Source: Bradyrhizobium forestalis (lineage in GTDB: Bacteria; Pseudomonadota; Alphaproteobacteria; Rhizobiales; Xanthobacteraceae). From it: a stretch of 64,000 nucleotides of DNA. The position numbers were made by a program, and so were the translations under genes. Below the pieces are notes generated by a model, which searched no databases, was not told the DNA's origin, and saw only the letters and a list, made by a program, of their open reading frames with translations. The stretch is taken from positions 1 to 64,000 of the forward strand of contig NZ_PGVG01000033.1 of the NCBI RefSeq assembly GCF_002795245.1, written 5' to 3'. Numbering within the stretch: position 1 is the first letter of the stretch; the number at the start of each line of letters is the position of its first letter. Positions 1 through 8,705 of the stretch are shown piece after piece.

Positions 1-97
1 GCTCGTCCGCACAAATCTCATGCACAGACGGCCGATCAACAACTTGCTCGAACTACGGCAATCCGTCCCAATCAACCAAAATCAGTTGAACCTTGGA

Positions 98-1477
98 CTA
101 TACTTCCAATGAACCGGACAGCCGTGGTTGCCATGCGGCGTCGAGCGGATGAGCCAGGCCGTCGATCTCCACGGCAACGCAGCGGGACAGGATGGATTCC
201 GGAGCTCCTTTTGCGATCAGCATGTGCTCCTCGTTCCGTGCGACGAGAACGGACAAGCACCGTCGCTCGAAGTCGAATGGGACTTCCGAAAGCCGGGCCC
301 AGCCGTCCAGGCCATCGTGGCTCGCTGACAATATCGCGTCGTCGAGAGGGCTTCTGACTCCGGCCTGGAACGTGCTGTTCAGGTGCGCGAAGCTCAGGAC
401 GCGATCGCTGGGCCGGTCCTGCGGATCGATATGCGCCTCCAGCGTGATCCTGGCTTCCGTCAGCGTACCGGTCTTATCGACGCAAAGCGTGTCCATCGCA
501 CCCAGGTCGTGAATCGCCGACAGTCGCTTCACGATGACCTTTCGCTCCGCCATGCGCAGCGCGCCGCGGGCGAGGGTCACCGTCATCACCATAGGCAGCA
601 GCTCGGGTGTCAGGCCGACGGCGAGCGCGACCGCGAAGAGGAAGGATTCCATTGCGGGACGTTGCGCGACGAGATGAGCCATCAGCACAAACAACGTGAG
701 GAAGAGCGTCAGTCGCAGGATCAGCAATCCGAGCCCTTGGACGCCTTCCTCGAGAGCGGTCGGTGGCGCGTTGGCGGCCATTGCCGAGGCGATCGCGCCG
801 AAGCGCGTCCGGCCGCCGGTCCTCACGACCAGCATCTTGCCGCTCCCGCCGACGGTACTGGTTCCCGCGAACAGCGCGTTGGTGGCATCTGCCGGCAGTG
901 CCGCCGAGCAGGGAGCGTCCGTCTTGAAGGCCGGAAACGGCTCACCCGTCATGAGGGCTTCATTGACCTGCAATTCCTGGGCATCGAGAACGACGCCATC
1001 GGCCGGTATCAGATCGCCGATACGGAGTTTCACGACGTCCCCGGGGACGAGAGCCGTCACCGAAATCGTCATGTCCCTGCCATCCCGGACGACGTCAGCC
1101 TGAATGGCGACCGATTCCCGCAACGCTTCGGCCGTGAGTTCGGCGCGATGCTCCTGAACGATATCAAGCGTGATGGACAGGGAGAGCACGGTTGCGATGA
1201 CTGCAAAACTGCCGATGTCGCCGCTGAGCCCGGATACGAGCGCTGCCGCGAGCAGCATCGCAATCAAGGGATTCCAGAGGCGTTGGCCGAGCTTGCGCAA
1301 GGCTGACCGGTTTTGGGAGGCGTCAGCGCGGTTTGCTCCGAAGATCGCCAGCCTTCGGTTTGCTTCGATTTGTGCCAGGCCTTCGGGACCCGAGCCGAGC
1401 GCGCGGCAGAGCTCGTCCTTTGGCGTCTGCCAGAACTCAGCCGCCAGAGTGTTGGCCGGAGTGGACTGCTCGATCAT
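98..1477 (-). pseudogene. Truncated Mg2+-type (MgtA-like) P-type ATPase
   Basis: This 459-residue reading frame carries the first half of a P3B (MgtA-like) Mg2+-importing ATPase of the inner membrane. Visible in order are the N-terminal cytoplasmic segment, membrane helices around residues 65-105, the actuator loop with a TGEP motif, a further helix pair containing the PELLPMVMTVTLARGA signature, and the phosphorylation site DKTGT. It stops early in the nucleotide-binding domain, just after KGAPESIL. Family members run to about 850-900 residues, so the hinge GDGxND motif and the last membrane helices are missing. The stop codon is 97 bases from the window edge and the remaining bases do not continue the protein in any frame I can follow, which suggests a deletion or rearrangement there. 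Without the hinge and C-terminal helices it should not pump ions. Confidence 0.75.
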
Positions 1478-1530
1478 CGAAGGGCTCGCCGGTCACTGAC
1501 ATTTGGGGCTCGGCAAGGGTAATAGGCTGC

Positions 1531-1749
1531 TCAATCTTCGGGTTGATACGGCTCAATTCGGTTTTGGGCGATTGTGGCGGCACCATCCTGATGCGGCCGG
1601 TCGAGAGCTTCGAGGGCAGCCTGCTCCTGCGACAGACGCCACTCGATGTAGTTGCGCTCGACATCCGTTAGATGCGTCTTGAGGAGCCGATGATAGCGAT
1701 CGATGTTTCTGCTGTGGGCGCGACCGCGCGCAAGGCTGGCTGCCGACAT
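1531..1749 (-). CDS. Small conserved-looking hypothetical protein (72 aa)
   Basis: I do not recognise a named family. The protein begins MSAASLARGRAHSRNIDRYH and is mostly polar and probably helical, with a C-terminal stretch rich in Gln and Glu. The start at 1749 is chosen over an ATG seven codons upstream because GAGGAGGGG lies directly before it at good spacing. It sits between the truncated ATPase and a c-type cytochrome on the same strand. No membrane segment or metal motif is visible. Function unknown. Confidence 0.6.
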   Translation of the reverse strand: MSAASLARGRAHSRNIDRYHRLLKTHLTDVERNYIEWRLSQEQAALEALDRPHQDGAATIAQNRIEPYQPED

Positions 1750-1794
1750 GTCCCCTCCTCGTTCCCACACCTGAGGTCGCGCTGCCTCAACCCA

Positions 1795-2280
1795 TCATTT
1801 TTTCCGCGGTTTTTCCAAAGGCGGGAAGATCTGATTGGCGGGTGGTTGCCCGCTGGTCGGAACGGCGATGGCAATGAAGCCGCGGCCCATCGATGCGTGA
1901 CAGGCGTTGCAGCCGTCGGTCAGAACACGCATGGAAGCGGCGAACTTGCGGTCATCTCCCGCCGCGATCGCGTCGGCGATCGAGAGCAGCGGCTCCTTCA
2001 TCGTGGTCACGTTGCTGACGGGGACTGCCGGATAGAAGATGGCCGCTTCGGCCAGGCTATTCGTCAGCTGCCGCAACTCATACGCGGCCAGGTCCCAGTT
2101 CTTCGCCTTGCCTGCATACCATAGCTTGAGATGCTCAAGCTGCGCCATGCTCATGACTTCGACGAGGCGAGGCGCCTCTTGTTTCGCGCTTGCGGACGGT
2201 GGAAAGTCGGACTGAGCAATCGCGGATGTAACCGCACCGGCCGACATCGCGAGAACCGCGCACCATTTCTTCAGCGTCAT
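1795..2280 (-). CDS. Periplasmic monoheme c-type cytochrome
   Basis: The 161-residue protein starts with a typical signal peptide (Lys-rich start, hydrophobic core, probable cleavage after AIA near residue 22). A single heme-binding CNACH motif is at residues 124-128, close to the C-terminus, preceded by a long helical region. A heme motif near the C-terminus after several helices is the arrangement of class II (cytochrome c'-like) proteins, though the match is loose. It probably carries electrons or senses ligands in the periplasm. No oxidase or dehydrogenase partner lies next to it; the neighbours are a truncated ATPase and small hypothetical genes. Confidence 0.7.
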   Translation of the reverse strand: MTLKKWCAVLAMSAGAVTSAIAQSDFPPSASAKQEAPRLVEVMSMAQLEHLKLWYAGKAKNWDLAAYELRQLTNSLAEAAIFYPAVPVSNVTTMKEPLLSIADAIAAGDDRKFAASMRVLTDGCNACHASMGRGFIAIAVPTSGQPPANQIFPPLEKPRKK

Positions 2281-2460
2281 CCGAGCATTCCCCGTGAATC
2301 TCGACCCTTACTATCAGGGGCGCGTTCCATGCCCTTGCGCTGAATCAAGCTTTCGCGTTCCCCCGCCACGAAGTGAAACAGGAGCGCGACATCCCCGAAG
2401 GCGAGGTCGCCGAACGTCAATTTCGAAATTGGTCCCTTGCCGCGAGGTGCCCAAGCGAGA

Positions 2461-2772
2461 TCAATTCGGCTTTCCAAGAAGTCTTCGGATGATCTTCCTC
2501 AAATTGTCGGCGTACTCGTCGACGACCTGCCGCCTCTCGGCCGATGGCGAAAGCTGACGATCATCGTCCTCGTCCGCTGACGGAATATCCGTCCGGGACC
2601 TCCCGCGGATGGAGGCGATCGGCTTTGTCACTTTCACGGGAATTCCGGCCTCGGGATGGAGCTGCGCGCACAGTTCAGGGTAAGGGCCAATTCCATCAGC
2701 GGATTTCACACAGGTCAAATCGCCGCCAATCGCTCGGCGTCTTGCCCGAAGAAGCGAGTTCGTGTGTCTCAT
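2461..2772 (-). CDS. Possible small hypothetical protein
   Basis: A 103-codon frame in an otherwise gene-poor stretch (2281-2790). Its C-terminal 30 residues, ending DEYADNLRKIIRRLLGKPN, form a convincing amphipathic helix; the N-terminal half looks less protein-like, and the true start may be an internal GTG. There is no clear ribosome binding site. A shorter overlapping frame at 2277-2477 looks weaker. Reported because nothing else explains this stretch, but it could be non-coding. Confidence 0.3.
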   Translation of the reverse strand: MRHTNSLLRARRRAIGGDLTCVKSADGIGPYPELCAQLHPEAGIPVKVTKPIASIRGRSRTDIPSADEDDDRQLSPSAERRQVVDEYADNLRKIIRRLLGKPN

Positions 2773-2790
2773 CCGGTTAGCTCGCGGCGG

Positions 2791-3069
2791 CTAGGCGCAC
2801 GAGGCCGTCGGATCGCATTTGGGGCAGCAGCCGTCCGCGGCTGCGCCGAGCTGACGTCCGATCTCGATCCTGAGAGCTTCCTTGTCCCATTTCGTGCCGT
2901 CACTTCTGATGATTCGCTTGGCGCGTTCGAAGGCGTGGCTCTCGGCAGCGTCATCTCCGATACGGACGATCACGTCGCAGTGGAAAGGACACGCCGTCGT
3001 CGCACGGGTCGTCTCCAGTGCGTAGCGCACGACGGCAGTGAGATCGTCGGTTTGAATGTCGGCAAGCAT
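2791..3069 (-). CDS. Small Cys-rich C-terminal hypothetical protein (92 aa)
   Basis: The protein begins MLADIQTDDLTAVVRYALE and ends with a CCPKC cluster plus a further Cys near the C-terminus, which could bind a metal. The ATG at 3069 is preceded by GGAG at eight bases, while the upstream extension of the same frame (to 3288) has no such site and reads like non-coding sequence. It is a small, charged, soluble protein. I recognise the general look of a rhizobial hypothetical but cannot assign a function. It stands alone, with more than 500 bases of unassigned sequence upstream. Confidence 0.5.
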   Translation of the reverse strand: MLADIQTDDLTAVVRYALETTRATTACPFHCDVIVRIGDDAAESHAFERAKRIIRSDGTKWDKEALRIEIGRQLGAAADGCCPKCDPTASCA

Positions 3070-3581
3070 GTCGGGTCTCCTGATCGGCGTACTCCTTGGC
3101 CCAGACGATCCCGAGGGTTCGACGAAAATCGGCCCCGGGCTCCATGGGAGCGCCGAGGCCGACTGTCGCTTGGTTCTTCCATCCAGGGTCCGAGCCCGTC
3201 CAACAAACCCGCGTTGCCGATCTTCGTTCCATCGAACTCTCCGGCGGAGCCGCTCTCCGGCCTGCTCCATGCTCGCGGTCTTCTGCACCCATCTGTGAAA
3301 GCGGCGCCGGGAAGGCCTAGGGATCCGAACGTCGCTGCTTTCGGCAACGGTACCTCGACAAAGCGTTCCCGATGCCGATACGACGCTATAGTCAGGGTCA
3401 CGAACATGTCTTGATCCAGCTCAAGGGCGGCCGGAGGCGCTTGACTGGGTGCTCTCGACTGGCTCCTTGCCCAGGAGCGCTTCGCGATGTCCTTGCCGCT
3501 CCCGTGTGGATCCGTTCAGGACGTTTGCCTAAGTATTGGCCCGCAATTTCAAGGCCGGAGCGCCGGGCGCATATGTGCAGC
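3070..3581. other. 512-base stretch with no supported gene
   Basis: Several frames cross this stretch on both strands but none has a believable start, protein-like composition and ribosome binding site together. It lies between two small hypothetical genes pointing away from each other, so it may hold their promoters. A slightly protein-like minus-strand run starts near 3407 and might be a decayed gene. Confidence 0.4.
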
Positions 3582-3800
3582 ATGGAGCGCAACATCATCT
3601 TCAAATGTCCCCGCACTGGCATGAACGTGCAGCACTGGCTTTCCGACTCAGCGTCCGATGCCGCGGACACGCACGTATCCGTCCGATGTCCCGCTTGCGC
3701 CGCGCTCCACTTCGTCAACACCGCCAGCGGCAAGATGTTAAGCGAAGCGATCGGCCGGCGTCGCGGTCTCGGCGACCAGCCTGATCCGTCCCGTCCTTGA
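3582..3800 (+). CDS. Small zinc-ribbon-like hypothetical protein (72 aa)
   Basis: The protein begins MERNIIFKCPRTGMNVQHWL and has two Cys-containing turns: a KCP turn near residue 9 and a CPAC near residue 38. Together they resemble a small zinc ribbon, though the first turn has only one Cys. It is a single-domain soluble protein without membrane segments. The ATG at 3582 is chosen because upstream codons of the same frame look non-coding. It converges on matB, whose terminator lies just past its stop. Function unknown. Confidence 0.6.
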   Translation: MERNIIFKCPRTGMNVQHWLSDSASDAADTHVSVRCPACAALHFVNTASGKMLSEAIGRRRGLGDQPDPSRP

Positions 3801-3834
3801 CGTGGCGAGCCTCGCGCAGGCCAGAGGGCGTGCC

Positions 3835-3860
3835 AAAAACGGGCGAGGAGTCTACGCCCG
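3835..3860 (-). terminator. Intrinsic terminator of the malonate operon
   Basis: On the minus strand the sequence reads CGGGCG, a nine-base loop that contains the matB TAG stop, CGCCCG, then TTTTT. The perfect six-base GC-rich stem and T run fit a rho-independent terminator placed directly at the end of matB. Confidence 0.7.
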
Positions 3861-5372
3861 CCCGGAGTAGATATCTGCAAAGCGTTCGCGCAAGACGTTC
3901 TTCTGCACTTTTCCCATCGCGTTGCGGGGCAAACCGTCGACGAACACGACGCGCTTCGGCTGCTTGAATCTAGCCAATCGTCCGGACAGCGCGGCGAGAA
4001 TGGCGCGTTCGTCGACCGATGAGCCCGGCGACCGAACCACCGCCGCGGTAACACCCTCGCCAAAATCGGCGTGCGGCACGCCGACGACCGCGCTCTCGGA
4101 GACGCCCGGAATCGCGTCGATCTCGGTTTCGATCTCCTTGGGGTACACGTTGACCCCGCCGGTGATGATGAGGTCCTTGCCGCGCCCGACGATGTGCAGA
4201 TAGCCATTCGCATCGAGCTTGCCGAGATCGCCGGTGATGAAGAAGCCGTCGGGACGGAATTCGGCCGCGGTCTTGTCCGGCATGTTCCAGTAGCCCGCAA
4301 AGACGTTCGGGCCCTTCACCTCGATCATGCCGACGTCCCCAACGGGGAGGGGGGCGCCGGTCTCGGGATCGGTGACGCGAACCTCGACGGCGGGAAGCGG
4401 CCGGCCGACCGAGCCGGCAATGCGAGGCCCCTCATAGGGATTTGAGGCGATCATCCCGGTTTCGGTCATGCCATAGCGTTCCAGAATCGCGTGCCCGGTC
4501 CGCTCCTTCCAGGCCCGGTGTGTCTCGGCCAGAAGCGGCGCCGAGCCGGCGACGAACAGCCTCATGTTGGCGGTGCTTCGCTCGTTCAGGTTCGCGCTCT
4601 CGAGCAGGCGGACATAGAAGGTCGGCACGCCCATCAGAACGGTGCTGCGCGCCATCGTTGCCAGAATGCGCTCGGCGTCGAACTTCTGCATGAACAGGAT
4701 GCGCGCGCGTGCGGCGAGGGTGACGTTGCAGGCCACGAAGAGCCCGTGAACGTGATAGATCGGCAGCGCATGGATCAGCACGTCCTTGCTCGAATAGCGC
4801 CACTCCTCGACCAGCGTCAGGGCGTTCGAAGACAGATTGCCGTGTGTCAGCATGGCTCCCTTCGAGCGGCCGGTCGTGCCCGACGTGTAGAGAATGGCCG
4901 CGAGATCGTCATTCGCCCTGGCGACAGTGTCAAATCGCGCCGGGAAGTCTGCCACGGCATCGGTGAGCGAGCCCTTGCCGTGGTGATCGAGTGTCTCGAC
5001 GCGGCCGCCTGCCTTGGCGGCGATGGCACGCAAATCGGCCTCTTCCCTGGGATCGCACACGATCAACGTCGGCTGCGCGTCGCGGATGAAATACTCGGTC
5101 TCAGTCGGCGTATAGGCGGTGTTGAGCGGCAGATAGACCGCGCCGGTGCGCAGCGTTGCAAGATAGAGCGCGACGGCCTCGACGGATTTCTCCGCCTTGA
5201 CCGCGACGCGGTGGTTCGGGCCGATGCCGGTCCTGGCGAGAAAGTTCGCGAACCTGCCGCTCAGCGCAGCGAGGTCGGCATAGCTCAACGCCGCGCCGTC
5301 GTCCTTCTCGATGCAGATGGATTGGTCGGACTCCGCGCCGGCGAGCAGGCGATCGTACAGGTTCGAGGTCAT
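3852..5372 (-). CDS. matB: Malonyl-CoA synthetase MatB
   Basis: MatB is an acyl-adenylate-forming enzyme that joins malonate to CoA with ATP in the cytoplasm. The 506-residue length and motifs fit: the AMP-binding P-loop YTSGTTGRSKGA near residue 165, the YGMTETG motif near residue 300, the hinge-region GD(L) motif around residue 375, and the C-terminal catalytic lysine in PRNAMGKVQK. It is the last gene of the leftward operon; its ATG overlaps the matA stop by four bases, so the two are translationally coupled. With MatA it forms the cycle that turns malonate into acetyl-CoA. Confidence 0.93.
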   Translation of the reverse strand: MTSNLYDRLLAGAESDQSICIEKDDGAALSYADLAALSGRFANFLARTGIGPNHRVAVKAEKSVEAVALYLATLRTGAVYLPLNTAYTPTETEYFIRDAQPTLIVCDPREEADLRAIAAKAGGRVETLDHHGKGSLTDAVADFPARFDTVARANDDLAAILYTSGTTGRSKGAMLTHGNLSSNALTLVEEWRYSSKDVLIHALPIYHVHGLFVACNVTLAARARILFMQKFDAERILATMARSTVLMGVPTFYVRLLESANLNERSTANMRLFVAGSAPLLAETHRAWKERTGHAILERYGMTETGMIASNPYEGPRIAGSVGRPLPAVEVRVTDPETGAPLPVGDVGMIEVKGPNVFAGYWNMPDKTAAEFRPDGFFITGDLGKLDANGYLHIVGRGKDLIITGGVNVYPKEIETEIDAIPGVSESAVVGVPHADFGEGVTAAVVRSPGSSVDERAILAALSGRLARFKQPKRVVFVDGLPRNAMGKVQKNVLRERFADIYSGRA

Positions 5373-6778
5373 GACGAGATCTTCCGTTGCGAGTTGGTAT
5401 GAGGACTGAGAACGAGGTCGCGCGACGACAATTTTGCGCGAAGCGCCTTCTTCACCTTGTCGGAGGCCATGACGGTGCCGGCTTCCGCAAAGGCCTCGTG
5501 GTTCGCCTCGATGTGCTCGAGCGCGTAGAGATAGTTCACCATCAGCCCGTAGGACTGCTTCATGCCCTTGGCGGAGGCGTCGCCGAGGAAATTGAGCCGT
5601 TCCAGTCGCGCGCCATTGCCGAGATGGAAGCGGGCGACGGGGTCGACCGGCTTGCCCGAGGGGAGCTTGGCTTTCAGGAAGTAATAGGCGGCGAGCGCGG
5701 TGATGGCGTCTTTCGCCTGCGCGATGTCGCCGCCTTCATCGATTGCGGCCATCGCCTGGCGCGTATCGTCATCGATCGCAGCCGATGCCTCGCTCTTGAG
5801 CTCGCGCCGGACCCAGCCGGCAAAGCCGGGCACGGGCGACAGGGTGACGAAGGTCTTCAGGTTCGGCAGCTCGCGGGCGAGATCCTGCACCACCTGCTTG
5901 ATCAGGAAGTTGCCGAATGAGACGCCGGCCAGGCCCTTTTGCGTGTTCGAGATCGAGTAGAACACGGCGGTCGTCGCCTCGCGCGCGGCAATCGCCTGGC
6001 GCGACTTGTCCAGCAGCGGCCCGATCGCGCCGGGAATCTCCTTGGTGAGCGCGACCTCGACGAAAATCAGCGGCTCGTCGACGAGTTGGGGATGGAAGAA
6101 CGCATAGCAGCGGCGGTCCGGCGGCTCGAGCCGGTTGCGTAAGTCGTCCCAGTCCTGGATGGCGTGGACGGCTTCATAGCGGATGATCTTTTCGAGGATG
6201 TTGGCCGAGGTGGTCCAGTCGATCGGTCGCAGCACCAGAAAGCCCCTGTTGAACCAGGACGAGAACAGGTGGACGAAATCGTCGTCGACGGCCTCGAGCT
6301 CGGGATGTTCGCGCAGCAGCGAGAGCAGCACCTCGCGCATGCGCACCAGCGACGACGTCCCGCCGGGCGCCAGATTGAGGCGCCGGATCAGTTCCTGCCG
6401 GCGCGGCTCCGCAACGGCATGGAGCGCCTCGAGCCTGGCGCCGTCGCCGCCCTCCTTGCGCTGGTAGGCGGCGATCGCGAGCTCGATCGCGCGACGGTCC
6501 GGCCCGAACCGGTCGGCGAGGGAGGATAGAAATTTGAGCCGCTGCGGCTCGGCCGCCCGCTCGAAGGCCGCAAGCAGCGATTGCGCGATCGCAACGCCGG
6601 AGGCTTCGCCACGACGCGACAGCAGCGCCTCGCCGAGAAGCTCGAGGTCGCGGTCCTCGCCCGCATCGCGATCCGGCTTGATGCCGAGAACCGCACGGCC
6701 GCGTTGTGTCAACGTGTCGATCAGCCCTTGCAGGAATTCGGGCGCCGCAATGCGTCCGGATCGGATGTCGTTCAGCAT
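5369..6778 (-). CDS. matA: Malonyl-CoA decarboxylase MatA
   Basis: MatA decarboxylates malonyl-CoA to acetyl-CoA. The 469-residue protein has the family layout: a helical N-terminal domain and a C-terminal GNAT-like catalytic domain containing HPQLVDEPLIFVEVALT, SISNTQKGLAGVSFGNFLIK and FHLGNGARLERLNFLGD, where the catalytic Ser/His residues of the family lie. The frame remains open far upstream into matM in another register; the true start is the ATG at 6778 (MLNDIRSGR), 17 bases after the matM stop. It overlaps matB by four bases and is the enzymatic core of the malonate pathway. Confidence 0.93.
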   Translation of the reverse strand: MLNDIRSGRIAAPEFLQGLIDTLTQRGRAVLGIKPDRDAGEDRDLELLGEALLSRRGEASGVAIAQSLLAAFERAAEPQRLKFLSSLADRFGPDRRAIELAIAAYQRKEGGDGARLEALHAVAEPRRQELIRRLNLAPGGTSSLVRMREVLLSLLREHPELEAVDDDFVHLFSSWFNRGFLVLRPIDWTTSANILEKIIRYEAVHAIQDWDDLRNRLEPPDRRCYAFFHPQLVDEPLIFVEVALTKEIPGAIGPLLDKSRQAIAAREATTAVFYSISNTQKGLAGVSFGNFLIKQVVQDLARELPNLKTFVTLSPVPGFAGWVRRELKSEASAAIDDDTRQAMAAIDEGGDIAQAKDAITALAAYYFLKAKLPSGKPVDPVARFHLGNGARLERLNFLGDASAKGMKQSYGLMVNYLYALEHIEANHEAFAEAGTVMASDKVKKALRAKLSSRDLVLSPHTNSQRKISS

Positions 6779-6795
6779 GGTTCGTGCCTCCTCGG

Positions 6796-8151
6796 TTATC
6801 GCGATGGCGGACCCATCACGAGGTTGGGCAGAAAGGTCGAGATCGACGGGACAAGGCAGAGCAGGACGACCGCGAACGCCATCAGCACGACGAAGGGCAG
6901 CGTTCCCCAGATCACGTCCCGCAGGGGGATGTCGGGCGCGATGTTCCTGATGACGAAGATGTTGAGTCCGACGGGCGGATGAATGAGGCCCATCTCCATC
7001 ACGATCGTCATCACCACGCCGAACCAGATCAGGTCGAAGCCGGCGTCCTTCAGCGGCGGCAGGATGATCGGCGCCGTCATCAGGATGATCGAGACCGGCG
7101 GCAGGAAGAAGCCGAGCACGACCACCAGCACCAGGATCGCACCCAGCAGCACCCATCGGGACAGCTGCATCGCGACGATCGCCTGCGCCGCCGCCTGGCT
7201 GATGTGGAGATAGCTCATCACGTAGGAGTAGAGCAGCGACATGCCGATGATCAGCATCAGCATGGTCGATTCCTTCAGCGTCGATTCCAGGATCGGGCCG
7301 AGATCCCGCGGCCGCCACACGCCGTAGATCGAGGCGATCAGGACCAGCGCCAGGATGCCGCCGAGCCCGGCGGTTTCCGACGGGGTGGCGTAGCCGCCAT
7401 AGAGCGCGATCATGACGCCGCTGAGCAGCACGACGAAGGGCAGCACGCGCGGCAGCGCGCCGAACCGCATCGCCATGGTGAAGCGCTCGTTCGACAGGAT
7501 CGGATGCTGCGCCGGATCGGCGGCATAGGCGCGCTGCGCCGCGTTGTATTCGGACTTGAACCTCAGCACCGCATAGGTCGCAAACAGCAGCACCAGGAGA
7601 AGGCCCGGCCCGATGCCGGCGAGGAACAGGCGTCCGAGCGACTGCTCCGCCGCCACCGCGTACAGGATCATGGTGATCGAGGGCGGCAGCAGGATGCCCA
7701 GCGTGCCGCCGGCGGCGATCACGCCCGCGGCGAAGCCGCCGGAATAGCCGCGCTTGCGCATCTCGGGAATGCCGGCCGAGCCGATCGCCGAGCAGGTCGC
7801 CGGAGACGATCCCGCCATCGCGGCGAACAGCGCGCAGGCAAAGACGTTGGCGATGCCGAGACCGCCGGGAATGCGGCCCATCCAGACATGCAGTGCGCTG
7901 TAGAGATCCTGTCCGGCCTTCGACTTGCCGATCGCGGCGCCCTTCAGGATGAAGAGCGGGATCGCCAGCAGCGTGATCGAGGCCATCTCCTCGTAGACGT
8001 TCTGCGTCACCGTATCGAGCGATGCGGCGGGCATGAAGTAGTACATGAAGATGACGGCGACCGCGCCGAGCGCCAGGGCGATCGGCATGCCCGAGGCCAT
8101 GACGGCGAGGGTCGCGCCACCATACATCAGTCCGACGGCAAGCGTGCTCAT
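6796..8151 (-). CDS. matM: Malonate TRAP transporter large permease
   Basis: A 451-residue DctM/TRAP-T large membrane subunit, with about twelve hydrophobic segments across the inner membrane. It drives sodium- or proton-coupled uptake of the substrate delivered by the periplasmic receptor. Family landmarks include the PLFILKGAAIGKS segment, GSSPATCSAIGSAGIPEM, the GTLGILLPPSITMILY loop and the C-terminal HPPVGLNIFVI. The start (MSTLAVGLMYGG) overlaps the matQ stop by four bases. The gene order receptor, small permease, large permease, decarboxylase, synthetase equals the matPQMAB operon described for malonate use in Sinorhizobium. Confidence 0.9.
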   Translation of the reverse strand: MSTLAVGLMYGGATLAVMASGMPIALALGAVAVIFMYYFMPAASLDTVTQNVYEEMASITLLAIPLFILKGAAIGKSKAGQDLYSALHVWMGRIPGGLGIANVFACALFAAMAGSSPATCSAIGSAGIPEMRKRGYSGGFAAGVIAAGGTLGILLPPSITMILYAVAAEQSLGRLFLAGIGPGLLLVLLFATYAVLRFKSEYNAAQRAYAADPAQHPILSNERFTMAMRFGALPRVLPFVVLLSGVMIALYGGYATPSETAGLGGILALVLIASIYGVWRPRDLGPILESTLKESTMLMLIIGMSLLYSYVMSYLHISQAAAQAIVAMQLSRWVLLGAILVLVVVLGFFLPPVSIILMTAPIILPPLKDAGFDLIWFGVVMTIVMEMGLIHPPVGLNIFVIRNIAPDIPLRDVIWGTLPFVVLMAFAVVLLCLVPSISTFLPNLVMGPPSR

Positions 8152-8705
8152 TTGCTCCTCCATGCATCGAGGCTCGCGGCGAGCTGAAGCGCGATCTGCA
8201 GCGTCATCAGCGTCATGCCCAGCGACATCATGCTGTAGGGAATCCACAGCGGCGGGGCCCAGGTCGATCCGGACACCTGTCCGTCGACCCAGGCTTCGTG
8301 GAACAACGTCCAGGACTTCCAGGCGAAGAAGCAGCAGAACAGCAGGCTCGTCGTGTCGACCACGAGCATGCGGATGGCATTGCCGCGTTTCGACAGATAG
8401 CCGGTGAGGGCCTCGATGCCGATATGGCCGCGTCCGGCCTGCACGAAGGCGGTCGACAGGAACGTGGCGCCGACCAGCAGGAACACCGCGGCCTCGTCCT
8501 GCCAATAGGTTGCCGCGTTGAAGAAGTAGCGCGCGGCCACGCTGTAGCTCAGGATCGTGCTCGCGACGATGAGCGCGATCGAGCAGAGCACGACGATCGC
8601 CCTGTTGAGCAGGGTCATCGCGCGAGCGATCCGTCCGACCGGGGAGCCGGGGCGCGCCGCGGTCACGGCGGCGGAATGACCGAGATCGATGCCATGCGCG
8701 CTCAT
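8148..8705 (-). CDS. matQ: Malonate TRAP transporter small permease
   Basis: A 185-residue DctQ-family small subunit with four hydrophobic segments (about residues 34-55, 70-90, 115-130 and 150-172) after a cytoplasmic N-terminus. Between them are the conserved RYFFN and WQDEAAVFLLVG segments typical of DctQ. It forms the membrane complex with the large permease. Both ends overlap neighbouring genes by four bases, showing tight coupling in the operon. Family assignment is firm; the malonate substrate is inferred from matA and matB. Confidence 0.9.
   Translation of the reverse strand: MSAHGIDLGHSAAVTAARPGSPVGRIARAMTLLNRAIVVLCSIALIVASTILSYSVAARYFFNAATYWQDEAAVFLLVGATFLSTAFVQAGRGHIGIEALTGYLSKRGNAIRMLVVDTTSLLFCCFFAWKSWTLFHEAWVDGQVSGSTWAPPLWIPYSMMSLGMTLMTLQIALQLAASLDAWRSK

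Noticed and set aside
2277..2477. 66-codon minus-strand frame downstream of the possible 103-codon gene
   Set aside because: Starts with TTG, lacks a ribosome binding site and overlaps other frames without distinctive composition.
6779..8167. Continuation of the matA frame upstream, giving a 932-residue fusion
   Set aside because: The upstream part is an out-of-register reading of matM; matA has its own ATG at 6778.
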